Below the pieces are notes generated by a model, which was not told where the DNA came from, searched no databases, and worked only from the letters and a program-made list of their open reading frames with translations. Shown in pieces: positions 35,960 to 47,834 of a stretch of DNA of 64,000 nt (within the stretch, counting starts at the first letter, position 1; every line of letters starts with the position of its first letter). The stretch is from NCBI RefSeq assembly GCF_024586455.1, contig NC_065920.1, positions 76,934,215-76,998,214 of the forward strand, given 5' to 3'. The DNA is from Bactrocera neohumeralis (Eukaryota; Arthropoda; Insecta; Diptera; Tephritidae). The translations under genes were made by a program, and so were the position numbers.

Positions 35960-38900
35960 GGATCGATATCTCTGCAACTTAGAGACTAGTTCAGAAAAAT
36001 TAATTTTGGTTGAAGAAACCAATTACGCAATTATTCGTTAGATATATGGGAAAATTATTGCTTATTTATTATTTCTAACCTTTTTAGTACTTTAAATGAG
36101 CTTTCAACATGGTGTTTATGCTGGAATGTGCCAAAGAATGCTGAAGATAAATCGAGAGGGAGACAAAAACGCAGAGATCTTGAGTTCTTGAAAGAAATAC
36201 CGAAAATAACACTCCTACATTTTCCAAGGTATCAGATCCTTGGAAGTTGATTCGGTATGATTATTCCTCTCTAAAATTCAGAAATTTGAGGGATTTCCTC
36301 AGTTGATTACTTCACTAATTTGACCTTACGACCTTTCAATATAATTACATGAAGTCAAAGCTCGATTTGGAGTTACGTTTATTGGATGAACTTTTCAGCG
36401 ACACTTTTATGTTATTACCTTTGAATGTAAGGTCTCATAGTCGCTGTTATTGATCCAAGATACTCTTTTGTAGTTAGGCATACATAACAGCTGTTATTAG
36501 CTGTCAAGCAATGAAAATCGTTACCATTTCGAGACTGCATAATTGACAACACATTTGCCCTACGCCTGCAACACAAAGCCACACATGGACCAAACAGGGC
36601 AAAGCAATTGAAAGTGATACTCAGATGACCCGAGTTGTCGCGCAAATACCTCTAACACTCACACACACACACATACGACTGTGTAATATATGTATAAGCT
36701 TTATGGGACTATACAAACTGCTGTGGTTACCAGCGCCAATCCATAACAGTGCGGTGTGTGCTTTGTGAAATTGCATATTAGAACGCTGCTGGACAAGGCG
36801 CCAATGTAATAGCATCAGGTGGGCAAAGACGGACTCCAATAGGAATACAACAAGCGTATCTGCATATGTAGATGGCAAATTTGGAGTAATCTTACAAACA
36901 ATTGGCAAATTGGAATTCGGAAATCGAAATATAAATGAACGAATTATGCGCACAGACAGACAGACAGGAGGATGATAAGAGTGGAACGGCAGAGAAAGGG
37001 TGAGAATGGGCGTGAAAAGCCGCTAGGATGCAACCGGAACACACGAAATGAAAAACAAGTGAGGTACTCGGTTGAAGTTGGACGCTGCAATGTCTGCTGC
37101 TGTGTTATGTAAACAAGCGTAGGAACAGACCAGCTGACAGGCAGACCGACTGGCGAAGAGGTGTGCAGGAGCAGGGTTGCTTTTGCAGCGCTGATAGTTG
37201 ACAGGAGCTGTATAAGTGTTGCGACGGACGAACAACGATACACCAAACACGACTGGGAAGGAGCAGGAGAGGTGGAATGATGTGTAGCCGAGCCAACAGA
37301 CGAGCTGGCAGCGAGGCAGCCCGTTTTGTTGCTTTTGCTGCTTTTGAATTTCCGTAAAATGCTGACAATGCGGAGGTAAAACCGAGACCAACGAACTCAT
37401 TTCGCCCTTTTCAAGTCGCCACAGCCACCAACGCCAGCGGTGCGCTGCAATTCTTCGCTGCATGCCACTCACAGGTGGCGCGCCCTGGCCTACACACTAG
37501 CACACGCGTTCGCATGTACCGTAAAGCCAATACACTGCGCTTCGCTTGCATTTGGCCCGCGCTTGTATGCGTTTAATGCTTGCGGCCTGCAGTGGCGCCG
37601 CCAACAGCACAGCGTTTATATGCCACTGTGTGTGTGTGAGTTGGTGTATGCGGCTGAATGCTGGCAATTTCGGCAGTGTCAGTCGCTGAGGTGCTTCGGT
37701 TTCTAATCGAAAGTTTGCCGCATACCTGTGTTGCTCCCGCGCACCAAACCATCCGTGTGTATTTGTGCGCGCTGCACATGCCACATGCCGCATGCGTGTT
37801 TACATTTTTCCTTTGCGTGCTTTTCGACTTTTGACTGTTTACCGAAAACGCCGCCACAAACGCACAACAAGTTGTTATTGCCTGCACTACAACCGCTTAT
37901 TGTCATTGTTATTGTTGTAATGTTGGTTGTGGCCACCGCAGCTGCTAAAGTCTCATATCAATTCGCCTCGCATGCAGATGAAAAGTTGCCAACTGGCAAA
38001 CAAATACACTCTCGCAAATATTGCTCAAGTTCAAGTGGCTGCTGCCGGCACCATCACTTGTGTGGGTGTGTGTGCTTGTGGTGGCTATTTTTGTTGTTGG
38101 CCGGATTTCTGCCAGTCAATATATTGGCATAGTTCACACGCTGCCACACTGCCTGTTGTGGAGTTGTTGCAAGTTTTCAAATATTTTCGTTCGGCGCTGC
38201 CTCTCAATCGAAGCGTGGCCGGACTGTTTGTGCCCCGAAATGTGTTGCAGCCGTTTTTCAGCTGTGTCGAGCTGTCTAAATGAATTTCTACTCTGTGTCG
38301 TTTGCAATAGAAATTGGAATAAACACTCCCGTCTGTGTATGTGTGTGCTTGGGTGCGTTTCACCTCACTTATCTTGTTGCAATTTCGCGTTGCCAGCTCA
38401 AAATTGAATAAGGTTTCTGATTGAAAAGTGGCAAACAAAGTTCCATGCAACATATTGCAATCATATATACTCGTGCTCAATTTAATAAATGAACATTCGC
38501 TCGATTTGCTAAACCGAAAGGGCCACTTGCAGTGCACCAACTAGGCTGTTGCCTTACGAAGATTTAATGAAATTTTATGAAGTTTTCAATCTTCCTCCAG
38601 ATATGCCGGCAAAAAGGCAATTAAGTGCCTTAATTCACTTGAGCAGCCGTTAAAATTGATTTGATTTTCTAGTAAGCAGTGCCATATTTGCCGATTTTAT
38701 AGGCACGTATAGAGAGAGCAACCTTATTTTATCACACATTGGACTGAATATAGCGTCATTCCGTCAAACATGCTGCGAAGTTGACTTTCTCTTCATTTAA
38801 AGTACGAAGTTCATTACACTCAGAAATGAACAGCGGAGGCCCTGTGCTATAAAGCTGTGTGGATTTAGTCATGTCCCTCAGTGTGTCGAAAAAAATTAAC

Positions 38901-39150
38901 CCCGCTCTAATAGACATAATTAGATTTTTCTTGTTCAAGATCGGCTGATATATTAAATGAGTTAAGTCTACCTCGTAGAACCGATGAAAAAGTTCACGAA
39001 ATGAGGGTCAGACAACTAAAATATTCATTATTTATACAACATAGAACTGTCTTACTTTCTAAAGGCGTATCTATGGAACAAAGCCGGTTTCAAAAAGTAA
39101 AGGGTTGGTAGAGACAGGCAATAATTTAAAATATTAATTATATATATATA
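35960..39150. other. Long repeat-poor block with GC-rich core
   Basis: Between about 36950 and 38400 the DNA is GC-rich with TG/CA runs (36658-36675, 37625-37645), creating many overlapping frames over 100 codons on both strands. Their peptides are Cys/His/Arg-rich without domains. I found no frame with paired splice signals. It may be promoter or enhancer DNA of an unseen gene. Confidence 0.4.
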
Positions 39151-39158
39151 TATATATT

Positions 39159-39799
39159 AAGTTTGTTACGAAGTTTGTAACACCCAGAAGAAAGCGTCAG
39201 AGACCCTATAAAGTATATATATATATGGTCAGTATGCCTAGCTGATTTTGCCATGTCCGTCTGTCTGTTTGTCCGCCTGTCTGTATATATGTATACGAAC
39301 TAGCCCCTCAATTTATAAGATATCTTTTTGAAATTTTGCAAACGTCATTTTCTCTTCAAGAAGCTGCTCATTTGTCGGAACTGCCGATATCGGACCTCTA
39401 TAACATATAGCTGCCATACAAACAGAATAATCGGAATCAAGTTCTTGTAGGAAAAATTTTCACATTTGACAATGTATCTTCACAAAAGTTGGCACAGGTT
39501 ATTTTCTAAGACAACAATGTAAACTCCGAAGAAATTATTCAGATCGGTTAACTATAGCATATGGCTGCCATACAAACAGAACGATCGGAATCAAGGGCTT
39601 GTATGAAAACTTTCGCCGTTGACGAGGTATCTTCACGAAATTTGACGTGAATTACTGCTTAAGGTAGTAATATAATCTCCGAAAAAATTGCTCAGATCGG
39701 ATTACTATAGCATATAGCTTCCATACAAACTGAACACATAGTTACTAAAAAAAATGCACTTGTGAAGAGTATATTAGCTTCGGTTACGGTAGTTAACGT
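39159..39799 (+). mobile_element. mini-me/Helentron-like element
   Basis: The left part has GTAACACCCAGAAGAAAGCG, a (TA)n run, the core GGTCAGTATGCCTAGCTGA and a GTCY tract (39257-39285). The body contains two near-repeats of CATATRGCTKCCATACAAAC about 135 bp apart. The right end runs GTGAAGAGTATATTAGCTTC. It is non-coding. It is the best-preserved copy of this subfamily in the window. Confidence 0.65.
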
Positions 39800-40125
39800 T
39801 TTTTCTGGTTTTTATTTAGATATTTTTAAGTAAAGGTAAACAACACAGCACGAAGGTTCTTAAAGCAATAAAAGTAAATTTCAGGTGTTTTCATTGCATT
39901 AATATTAAACAAGCGGTACGAGTATTAATGCTATATTCAGAACTATTTATTTAAAAATAGTAAAGAGAAATACCACTTCAATATCTTGATAGTATAAACT
40001 ATTTTCAGTGAATATAAGTGCAATGTTTTCTGTGCTTCACATTCCCTATTTGACAACAAGCCAATTTTCCATTCAGAATTTTCCGCTTTCCCTTCCAGGT
40101 TGTTTAGTTAGCTGCTCTTCACCGC

Positions 40126-40176
40126 CCAACCGGCTATAACCGCGTAGGCGGTGACTACGCCAATAAAGGAGAAGAT
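40126..40176 (+). mobile_element. Solo 3' end of the RTE-like LINE
   Basis: The stretch CGGCTATAACCGCGTAGGCG to AATAAAGGAGAAG is the same 3' terminus found at 25592-25625 and 42706-42748, here in plus orientation. Only about 50 bp of the element remain. Confidence 0.6.
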
Positions 40177-40179
40177 CTT

Positions 40180-42415
40180 CACAGCAGGTCCAAATTTATA
40201 ACTACCGCCTCACTTCTAACCTTCCGCTCTCCCATTTCACTTAAATGAAAATCAAATAATGTTCACCACTTTGAGAGGTGCCGCTCTTAAATCTCCAGCT
40301 AATGAGGTTTGCCAACTTTAATGGATCCAATACTTTACGAGCACAAACGAGAGTGTACGCCATTAAATGTTCAAGGAAAAACCACACAGCTGAAATTACT
40401 GTTATCTTCATTTGAGCTGTTGATAACAACTGCAATTTTCCGCCTTTAAATGCTTAAGCTAAGTCATCATCAGCCTGTCGGCCGGAAGAAGAAGAAGCGC
40501 GGCGCAGCACGACAAAAGCAAACAATGACACAAAAGATAGAGCGTACTAACTTGGTGGCGGCATGGCTTCGCTTAAGCTGCGCGGCGACCACATTTCATT
40601 GCCTCCGGTGGGCATGCCGCCTATCCACTAGTTTAGCAAATTATAGTCCATGCGAAGGCGCACAGCCGCGGCAACACAGCTGCTTAAATAGACATGCCGC
40701 CTCCGCTGGTGCGCGCGTCTCTGTTCCTGTAGCAGCGCGCTTGTACGCTACATTGCCTGTCTGTCTACCACTGCCTCTTCCACATGGCTTTCGAGCGCGC
40801 TGCTTGATTATCCGCCCTCCCGTGCGCATTTTGTGTAGTCGTTGCTTGATTATATGGGCGACTCACCTTGCGGCTAATCGACGCTTTCATACTACACTTC
40901 TGTGAAGTCTCACACCAGCTGCCATGGATGCCATAGCTACGACGCCGTGTGTCGAGCTGTGAAGCTCTTCTCCGCATTGCCACCCACCAGGCGCATACAC
41001 ATACCACAACACTCAGCGCACATACACACGCGCGCCTTGTTTGAGTGTGATTTTACCGGTTTATTGGTTGGCCACAGGCATCATCTTAACGGCATGTTGT
41101 GGCATGCCACCAGTCGTGCTTGCTAGGTGTGATGGCGGTACGAGGGGCGCAACGTCAAAGCAGCGCAAAGTCAAGTTGCTAAGTAAACAGCCGGCGTATG
41201 ATTTCCCTTAATAGCACGCCCATCGCCCATCGTCCGCAGGCGTCTCTCACTTGTCGCAGATGAGGCGGAGCCGTTGCATTGGTATGTGTACTCATACAAA
41301 TGTGCAGCTGTGTGTGTATGTATGTGCGCGTGCGGTTGTGACATAAAAATTGCGCCCCAAACGTGACTTGACATAACAATCTGGCATTGCGCTGGATCAC
41401 GACGCGCCGGCAGGGCACGCTTTCAGACCGCGCAACGCTTCTTCGGTCCCTTCTTGCTCAGCTACTCTGCGAGTATTTGTGTGCCGCTGGCGCTACTGTG
41501 AGTTTAGCTGCTGCTTCCAACATTATATTCAAAGTGAACCATATACCCACTCCCGGCCCCGAATCGATGTGTTCGCTCTATTTTCAACTTTCGCTTTGCT
41601 GATTTAATTTTTTAAATTCCACATTTCCCCTGCTTCGTTTGCCGCTCGATATCTTGTTGATCTTTTCTTTTCCGTTTATTCTGTGTTTTCTTAATTTGCC
41701 ATTTTTTACGAAATGCGTTCAGTGCTCTCACATTTCATCGCGTTCTCCGTAGCGCCGCCTTGGGTGCCGCAGTAGGTGAAAGGCGGCAAGTGTTAATTTA
41801 AAAGAAATTTAATCAGGTCAGCAAACAAAAGATTATTTGCAAATCGTTGCAAGCATTTTTTCCCAAGACCAAACGCCATTTTTTCATGCTGAAGCCACAC
41901 AAATTAACTTAATCGGGTCTCATCTAAATCATGCTTTCTGCACCGGCTTGTGGTTTAATGTGTTGGCGTTGGCGCGACGGGGCGTTCTAATCGTTGATTA
42001 GAAGTGTGCCACTGGAGAAAGTTGAAATTTGGTTGCGATGCTTAATTAAACGTATGTTTCTTCAAAGGTTCTTACTTAACACATCAAAAATTAATTAGAC
42101 TAAAGTGGCTTCTCCTGACATGTTTTGAAGACCAAGTGTAGTTAGTAGGAGCCTCCCTGTTAGTCTACTGTGCTTACATATTTTTGGGTGGCGACACTAA
42201 TTCTTCTCTACCATGAAATCAACGTTTGAAGACTAGTTTTCGCATATGTTTCCTAATCCTAAGGCCAAAAATAAAAAAAGTTGATCCAACGTTCCGTAAC
42301 TGTTTGACGTTGTTGTCAATTCTGTACTATGAAAAAGAACGTCAATACAGAAAAAACCTAGGAAAACGACGATTTCCAGAAACAAACCTTAATCAGTAAA
42401 TACCCATTCATACAA
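40180..42415. other. Non-coding block with GC-rich core
   Basis: GC-rich from about 40480 to 41560, with CA/TG runs at 41020-41032 and 41310-41325. Large frames (for example 40450-40905) are compositionally driven and lack domains. No gene is supported. Confidence 0.4.
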
Positions 42416-42419
42416 TCTT

Positions 42420-42748
42420 CTTCTCCTTATTTATTGGCGTAGATACCACCAATGTCGCCGTATATCTCGACGCCTCATTGTTCCGTCGGCTGCAGTACTC
42501 GCTGTGGCCAATACGCATAGGACCATAAATCTTCGCCAAAACTCTTCTTTATTCTCTCGAACACTCCTTAGGCCGACTCATCAAGGACACTAGATGCACA
42601 TCGTCCATCTGTAACAGCCTGATCGATCTGCTTTCTAACTTTTCGATCTGGGGACAGCCAAGTAGCTTGAAGGATTTTCTTGAGCTGGAATCTAGTACTC
42701 TTCTTCTTCTTAATTGGCGTAGACACCGCTTACGCGATTATAGCCGAA
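42420..42748 (-). mobile_element. RTE-like LINE 3' fragments
   Basis: Two 3' ends lie in the same orientation. A divergent one is at 42420-42560 (TTATTGGCGTAGATACCACC plus a C-terminal coding relic). A clean one with an (AAG)n tail is at 42702-42748. The second joins directly to endonuclease sequence at its right. Confidence 0.55.
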
Positions 42749-43000
42749 ACTACACAACCATATTTCGAGACCCCGCGAAGTCGATCAACCTCAACCTATA
42801 TGAGGAGGTATAGCCATGGAAGCTGAATTTTCGAACTGTTGTACCAAAGATGGCTTCTTTGCCCACTATGGCGTTGAAATCGCCAAGCACAATTTTTACT
42901 TTGTGGCACAGGCATCCGCTCATAACAGGCATCCTTGGTCATACCGTGGTTCTCTTCCGTCGGAGCGAGGGCACAAATTAGTATTATGTTGAAAAAACTT
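42749..43000 (-). mobile_element. RTE-like LINE endonuclease fragment
   Basis: The minus-strand frame contains KIVLGDFNAIVGKEAIFG and RLRLIDFAGSRNMVV. This is the conserved GDFNA block of apurinic-type endonucleases in non-LTR elements. Its right end is fused to the element's 3' terminus, indicating a large internal deletion. Confidence 0.65.
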
Positions 43001-43029
43001 GCTCAACGTCAGTTTACACAGCCGTATTA

Positions 43030-43210
43030 CGAGTAGTTTTGCTGGCATACCAATTCAAAAATCGCGGCATAAAGGCAGCTCCTTTTCGTGCTGTCAAAAG
43101 CAGCCTTGAAATCGACGCAGAGGTGGTGCGTGTCGATTCTCTTTTCACGGGTCTTTTTCAAGCATTGGCGCATGTTAAAAACGAGGGCATTGAAAAAATA
43201 CGTGCTTGGA
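43030..43210 (-). mobile_element. RTE-like LINE reverse-transcriptase fragment
   Basis: The sequence is closely collinear with 26505-26665 in the larger copy (the region encoding LFVDFKAAFDS), same orientation. It lies upstream of the endonuclease piece on the coding strand, the reverse of normal element order, so it is a separate insertion or rearrangement. Confidence 0.65.
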
Positions 43211-43214
43211 GTCT

Positions 43215-43835
43215 TCTATGCACTCTGATGGAATCGGAACAGATAGCTTCTAAAGCATCCATGTCCACTCAGTATTGGGGTTAGGTGAAAGTCTAGGTCC
43301 CCACGTTGCCTATTTATACACGAATGTACGAGATTAGTGTGTGTGTCCACCGCCTTTTAGTGGCAATCTAGCATATTTTCTCAAGAATTTCATTTGAAAG
43401 CTGCCTGAGTTTACATACGAAAATTTTCCTACTATACTAAAAATCAACTATTTTAGTTCCAATAAAATTTACAATGCTCATTAATCAACTGAGCATAATG
43501 TTTTATTGCTTCGCAATCCTACAAGTGATGTATTGGTTTCACATCCTGCTTATATACATACATATATACCATAGGTATTTACGTAGAATGCATGCATTAG
43601 CAAATAGTGTGACAAGCGTTTTTTAAATGTTGCTAATAGCTTGTCAATTAATCTTTTGGAAAATTCATTTATTGCGCAATTTATCATTTTCAAGTCAATT
43701 GACTGCATCTTTTTTTTATAGATTACTTCGAGTAAAAACAATGCGCCCACCTATTCTCTTTCTATTAAATATTTGTCTATACGCCGTAAACACTAACATC
43801 ACATCTATATTCATATGACATTCCAATTATATTAA
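43215..43835. other. Non-coding spacer
   Basis: AT-rich, no recognised feature. Confidence 0.35.
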
Positions 43836-43840
43836 ATCCC

Positions 43841-44285
43841 TCATGTACACTTTAATCTTTTATTGGACTTAAGCATGCCCTGTTGGAAAATTGTGGCATT
43901 CAGCTTGTACATATTAAGCATGAGTATGAGCGTAAGGCTGCGATGTCTTGTCGGACCAGTTTTGAGTCTCTTGAGGACTTCCACGTAAAACTTGGCGTTG
44001 ACGGTTTGTCCAAGAGGAGCAAATTCATAGCGGACAATGCCTTGGATGTCAAAAAAGACAATGAGCATCGTTTTCACTTTGGATATGCTCATTCTTCCCG
44101 TGTTTGGGTGAGGAAATGCCGGCGTGTGCCACTCGGAAGATTGCCTCTTTGTCTCGGTATCATACACAAAGATCTATGACTCGTCACCTGTGATTACGTT
44201 ATTCAAAAATTGGGGTCACTTTCACACATGTTCAAATTTTCTTGGCACACTTCCACCTCTGCTCTAACCAACGCTGGATTTTCGG
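43841..44285 (-). mobile_element. Mariner remnant
   Basis: Minus-strand frame 44167-43841 carries SKVKTMLIVFFDIQGIVRYE and LGQTVNAKFYVEVLKRLK, the central transposase region between catalytic aspartates. The first-aspartate block lies just upstream with a frameshift. It is the same family as 2560-3260. Confidence 0.7.
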
Positions 44286-44289
44286 AGTT

Positions 44290-44480
44290 GTCCAACATGG
44301 CCGGTTCTGTACATGGAACAGGAAACTCCAAAACATCTGATTATGTACTGCCCAGCAATTCGCAGAAGCAGGCTCAATCCCCTAGTTCCCATCTACGTGG
44401 ACAGTGATGACATCATATCAGTCCCGTCCAGCAGGCTCCTGGAATTGTTCAGGTTGCTGGACCTCTGTGACCATATGTGA
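44290..44480 (+). mobile_element. LINE C-terminal fragment
   Basis: Plus-strand frame: MEQETPKHLIMYCPAIRRSR then LNPL, VDSDDI and SSRLLELFRLLDL. This is the ET..HL...CPAI...RLN tail also seen at 9420-9500. It is a 3' coding end only. Confidence 0.6.
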
Positions 44481-44561
44481 AATAGGAAAGAGCACAATAG
44501 ACCTTAGGTCGCAGTGCAAAGCGTCAATTTTACTATATATCTATACAGCAGATCTCTTAAC

Positions 44562-45111
44562 AATCAAAAAATAAAGGCAGGAAGAGAAGGGGTTGTATTG
44601 AATATAAAGAATTTAACTGAACTGAAGATGCTATATTGTGGTAAAGTCCTCTCTCGACGAACAAAAACAAAACTCTATAAGCCACTCATTATTCCCGTCC
44701 TGCTATATGGTGCAGAGGCACGGACGATGACAATATCTAATGAGCCGACGTTGCGAGTTTTCACGAGGACAGTTCTGCGAAAGATTTATGGCCACGGCGA
44801 ATATCACATTCAGCGGAACTGTATGAGATATACGACGACATTGACATAGTTCAGCGAATCTAGGCAGCTGGCTAGATCATGTCGTCCGAATAGACGAAAA
44901 CACTCCAGCTCTGAAAGAATTCGACGCAGTACCCGTCGGGGGAAGCAAATGAAGAGGAAGACCTCCAGTCCGTTGGAAGGACCAGGTGGAGAAGGACCTG
45001 GCGAGCGCTGTTGTTAACTCGGCTACAACTCGGCTATAATCAGAAAATAAAGGCAGGACGAGAAGAAGTGGTATTGAATGTTAAGAATGTAACTAAACTG
45101 AAGACAAAATA
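44562..45111. repeat. 74-bp imperfect direct repeats flanking a LINE fragment
   Basis: Unit 1 is 44562-44635 and unit 2 is 45038-45111. They share AATAAAGGCAGGAMGAGAAG, GTATTGAAT and AACTGAAG blocks, and by eye roughly four of five positions agree. They bracket the LINE piece almost exactly. Confidence 0.7.
44640..45038 (+). mobile_element. RTE-like LINE 3' coding fragment between direct repeats
   Basis: Plus-strand frame gives LSRRTKTKLYKPLIIPVLLY and GAEARTM, then ENTPALKEFDAVP and RWKDQVEKDLAS in shifted frames, up to the element's terminal CGGCTATAAT. Internal deletions are evident against 26097-25612. It is flanked by an approximately 74-bp imperfect direct repeat. Confidence 0.7.
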
Positions 45112-45419
45112 TCAATCCCGACGAACATTCTCTCACCGAAAAAACTCTCCAAATTTGAGGAGGGTCTGATCCCACGAAATTCCCTCTAAACGCAAAAATT
45201 TCTGAGCACCCTAATCTTTTTTTCCGATCACACATAGGGCAAACTGGAACTTAGTAGGAAATTCTGACTCAATTCCGGCAAACTTACCACTGCCGCATAA
45301 TCATCAATAATCAATAACACCGTTATATTTTTTTAACGTAGTTCCCTGCAGGGTCCGCCTTCAATACTCGATTTATTAATACAAATTCCATGCAACCACA
45401 AGCACAGGCGCACTTAACT

Positions 45420-45470
<51 letters not shown>

Positions 45471-45482
45471 ATATGTATGTAT
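45420..45482. repeat. (TA)n microsatellite with ATAC ends
   Basis: About 40 bp of uninterrupted TA dinucleotides flanked by CATA and TATG tetramers. Confidence 0.9.
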
Positions 45483-45484
45483 GA

Positions 45485-46890
45485 TTCCTTATCTGATTGT
45501 TGACTCCAATCATTGTCACCTCGTCACACTCTCACTCTCAACGCCGCAACCGCTTATTGCTTATCATAATTATCCTTGTTCAATTATGTTGATGACAGCA
45601 CACACCGCAAACAACACACACACACACGCGCGCATATATACAATCGGACAAGCGGCTTTGTTTTTGCTTTTGTGCCTTACGTGACACACACTAATGTCGC
45701 AACTAATTCATAGAGTTGCTGTTATTATTGTTCTTGTTGTTGGTGTTTATTGTCAGCAATTGATGGTTAGTGACAGTTGTATTTGTTGTGGCCTCACTTG
45801 TTGTTGTTGTGCTGTTGCGGTGTAATGGTGCACGTCAAGTGTCAATTCGCATTGTTATCGCCTGCATCGCGCGCACAAAAACAGCAACAATCACAGTTGC
45901 GAAACAACAATAGCAGCAACACGCAAGCGATGAACAGCTATGATATTATATAATTGCTTTCTCCATTATTTCCACAACTATATATACATATATTTATATA
46001 TATCCGAGTATTTTTGTTGCTTTTGAGTATTATTTGTCGGTTTGTAGTTGGCATTATGACTTGCAATGCGATTTCCTCGGATTTTACAACAGCAAAACAG
46101 CAGCAGCTATTGTTGTGCCACAAGTCAGCTCATTCATGTCTGTATATGTTTGTATATGTGTGTTGAGTTTACTTTTTTTGCTGCAATTTTCAATTGTCAG
46201 TGGCTGCGAGTTCATTTGGCTGCTCCATTCTAATTTCCAAACAATAATGTTACAGTTATTTAAGTGTAGCACCGTTATACTCCCCCGTCATTTGTATTGC
46301 TGGCGAAATTAAGTGCGGAGCATAAAAGCAATCATCATTGCTGACAGCCATTATGCGGCCAAGTGGTTGCTTTCATTAACCTAAGTGACACGATTTTTTG
46401 TTGTTTTTGGAAATTCTCTAATATTTTCTTTATTTCTGATGTATTCGAGGATTGTCGCCACATTTAGTTCTCCATTGTTCTGTATATTTGATGCAGCTGA
46501 TATAAAATGTTGAAACTGATATTAAATGAATTTAAGTAAGGCGATTAGCTTGACATGAAATAAGAAGAAGGGATCCTTCGACATACTTTAAATGAGTTTT
46601 CAAACAAGTTTGGGGCTGACATATTGAGAAGACTGCAGGAAATGTCTAGAGCAAGGCACCTGAGAAACAATGAAGCTTCTCTTGTGCCGTATTGGCAAGA
46701 CTACGCTGTAAGCATTTGGGGTTCTCACGGTAGAAGCCGCAGATTCGCGTCAAGCGCAGGCATCCCAAAGAATGAGTACTTCTCTTAGACCTAGTAAATA
46801 AACTCCATCTGGTGTCGCAAAGGATCAAAACTGGTCTATGCGTGGCTCATTGGCCTATTAAACTAACCTTTCAAACATGTCTCGTTACCC
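45485..46890. other. Repeat-poor non-coding block
   Basis: TTG/CAA-rich sequence at 45715-45925 and a CA run at 45615-45630. A minus-strand 60-codon frame at 46646-46828 is unassigned. No gene is supported. Confidence 0.4.
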
Positions 46891-46904
46891 GCAATATTTT
46901 TTAT

Positions 46905-47215
46905 ACCTTAAACTGAATACATTGGGTTTGCCACGAAGGTTGTAAAACACAGAGGAAAACATCAAAGAATCTATAAAATATATAAGTATGTATATGTAAA
47001 TCAACAACGTGATGAGCTGAGCCGATGTTCGTCTGTCCATCTGTATTGCACGAACTAGTCCCTCAGTTTTTGTGATATCGACCTGAATATTGAAATTTTG
47101 CACACGCCATCTTCTCCTTTAGCAGCTTTTCATTTTGTGAAACGGTCGTCGTCGTCCACCACTACAGCATATAGTTGACATACAAATGAAAGTGAGCTAC
47201 TTGGAACGAGTAGAG
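46905..47215 (+). mobile_element. mini-me/Helentron-like element, truncated
   Basis: Shares the order of the 39159 copy: GTAAAACACAGAGGAAAACA, a TA/TG run, a GATGAGCTGAGCCGA core and GTCTGTCCATCTGT, then body sequence to CATACAAATG. The right half and terminus are missing. Confidence 0.6.
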
Positions 47216-47339
47216 CTGAACTACCACTGAAAAGACCACTATCAGAAAGGTATTAGCCTAGTAGTAGCTGATACTTTTTTAATAGATTCGACAGATTGTC
47301 AAGTTTTTTTTCATTCGAGTTGGCTTGTTCAACCCAAGT

Positions 47340-47830
47340 AGTCAAAGTTGTATGGATGAGGGTGATATGGAATCATCCAATCACTTTCTCTTACATTATG
47401 CAGCCTTTGCAAAAACTGTCTCAAGCCGTCTCAACACTTTTATGGCAGGCAATCCATTTTTTCATTCCAGCTAAGAGGGTATGGGGGCGTGGGGCTGAAA
47501 CCAAATGGATCACCTGTAGGACGCTCAGAGCTTTAAGGAAAACTATCAACCTTCCCAATAGTCCAGAAAGACAATTTTGCCGAAAACACAGATATTTTTG
47601 GACCTTCTGCGACATGTAGCGGCTAAGGTATATGAGCTGGGTGGTGTACCGGTTAGAGGACTAAGCCAAGTGGACGCACGTCAGCACATTAATTAGAGGC
47701 ATTAATCACCGATAAGGATTGATCAGGAGGGTAGCTATAATATATGAGTTTTACTAATAACGGACCGCCGATCTAAGCTATTCAAGAGAGATCCCTGTTT
47801 GGATCGACATCTAAACCTAAGCTAACCTGG
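47340..47830 (+). mobile_element. Probable LINE 3' end
   Basis: A plus-strand frame with HFLLHYAAFAKTVSSRLNTF (about 47380-47440) loosely fits the HLL..CPAFA..R tail of RNase H-bearing LINEs. The block ends near CTAAACCTAAGCTAACCTGG, a terminus style seen in fly LINEs. Evidence is weak and heavily decayed. Confidence 0.3.
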
Positions 47831-47834
47831 TTTG

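Noticed and set aside
37728..38407. Several overlapping plus-strand ORFs over 110 codons
   Set aside because: Cys/Leu/Val-rich translations of TG/GC-rich DNA in all frames. None has a plausible donor/acceptor pair or known motif.
40450..40905. 151-codon plus-strand ORF
   Set aside because: Compositionally driven in a GC-rich island; no domain and no splice context.
43550..43818. Overlapping short hydrophobic frames
   Set aside because: AT-rich chance frames on both strands; no motif or splice signal.
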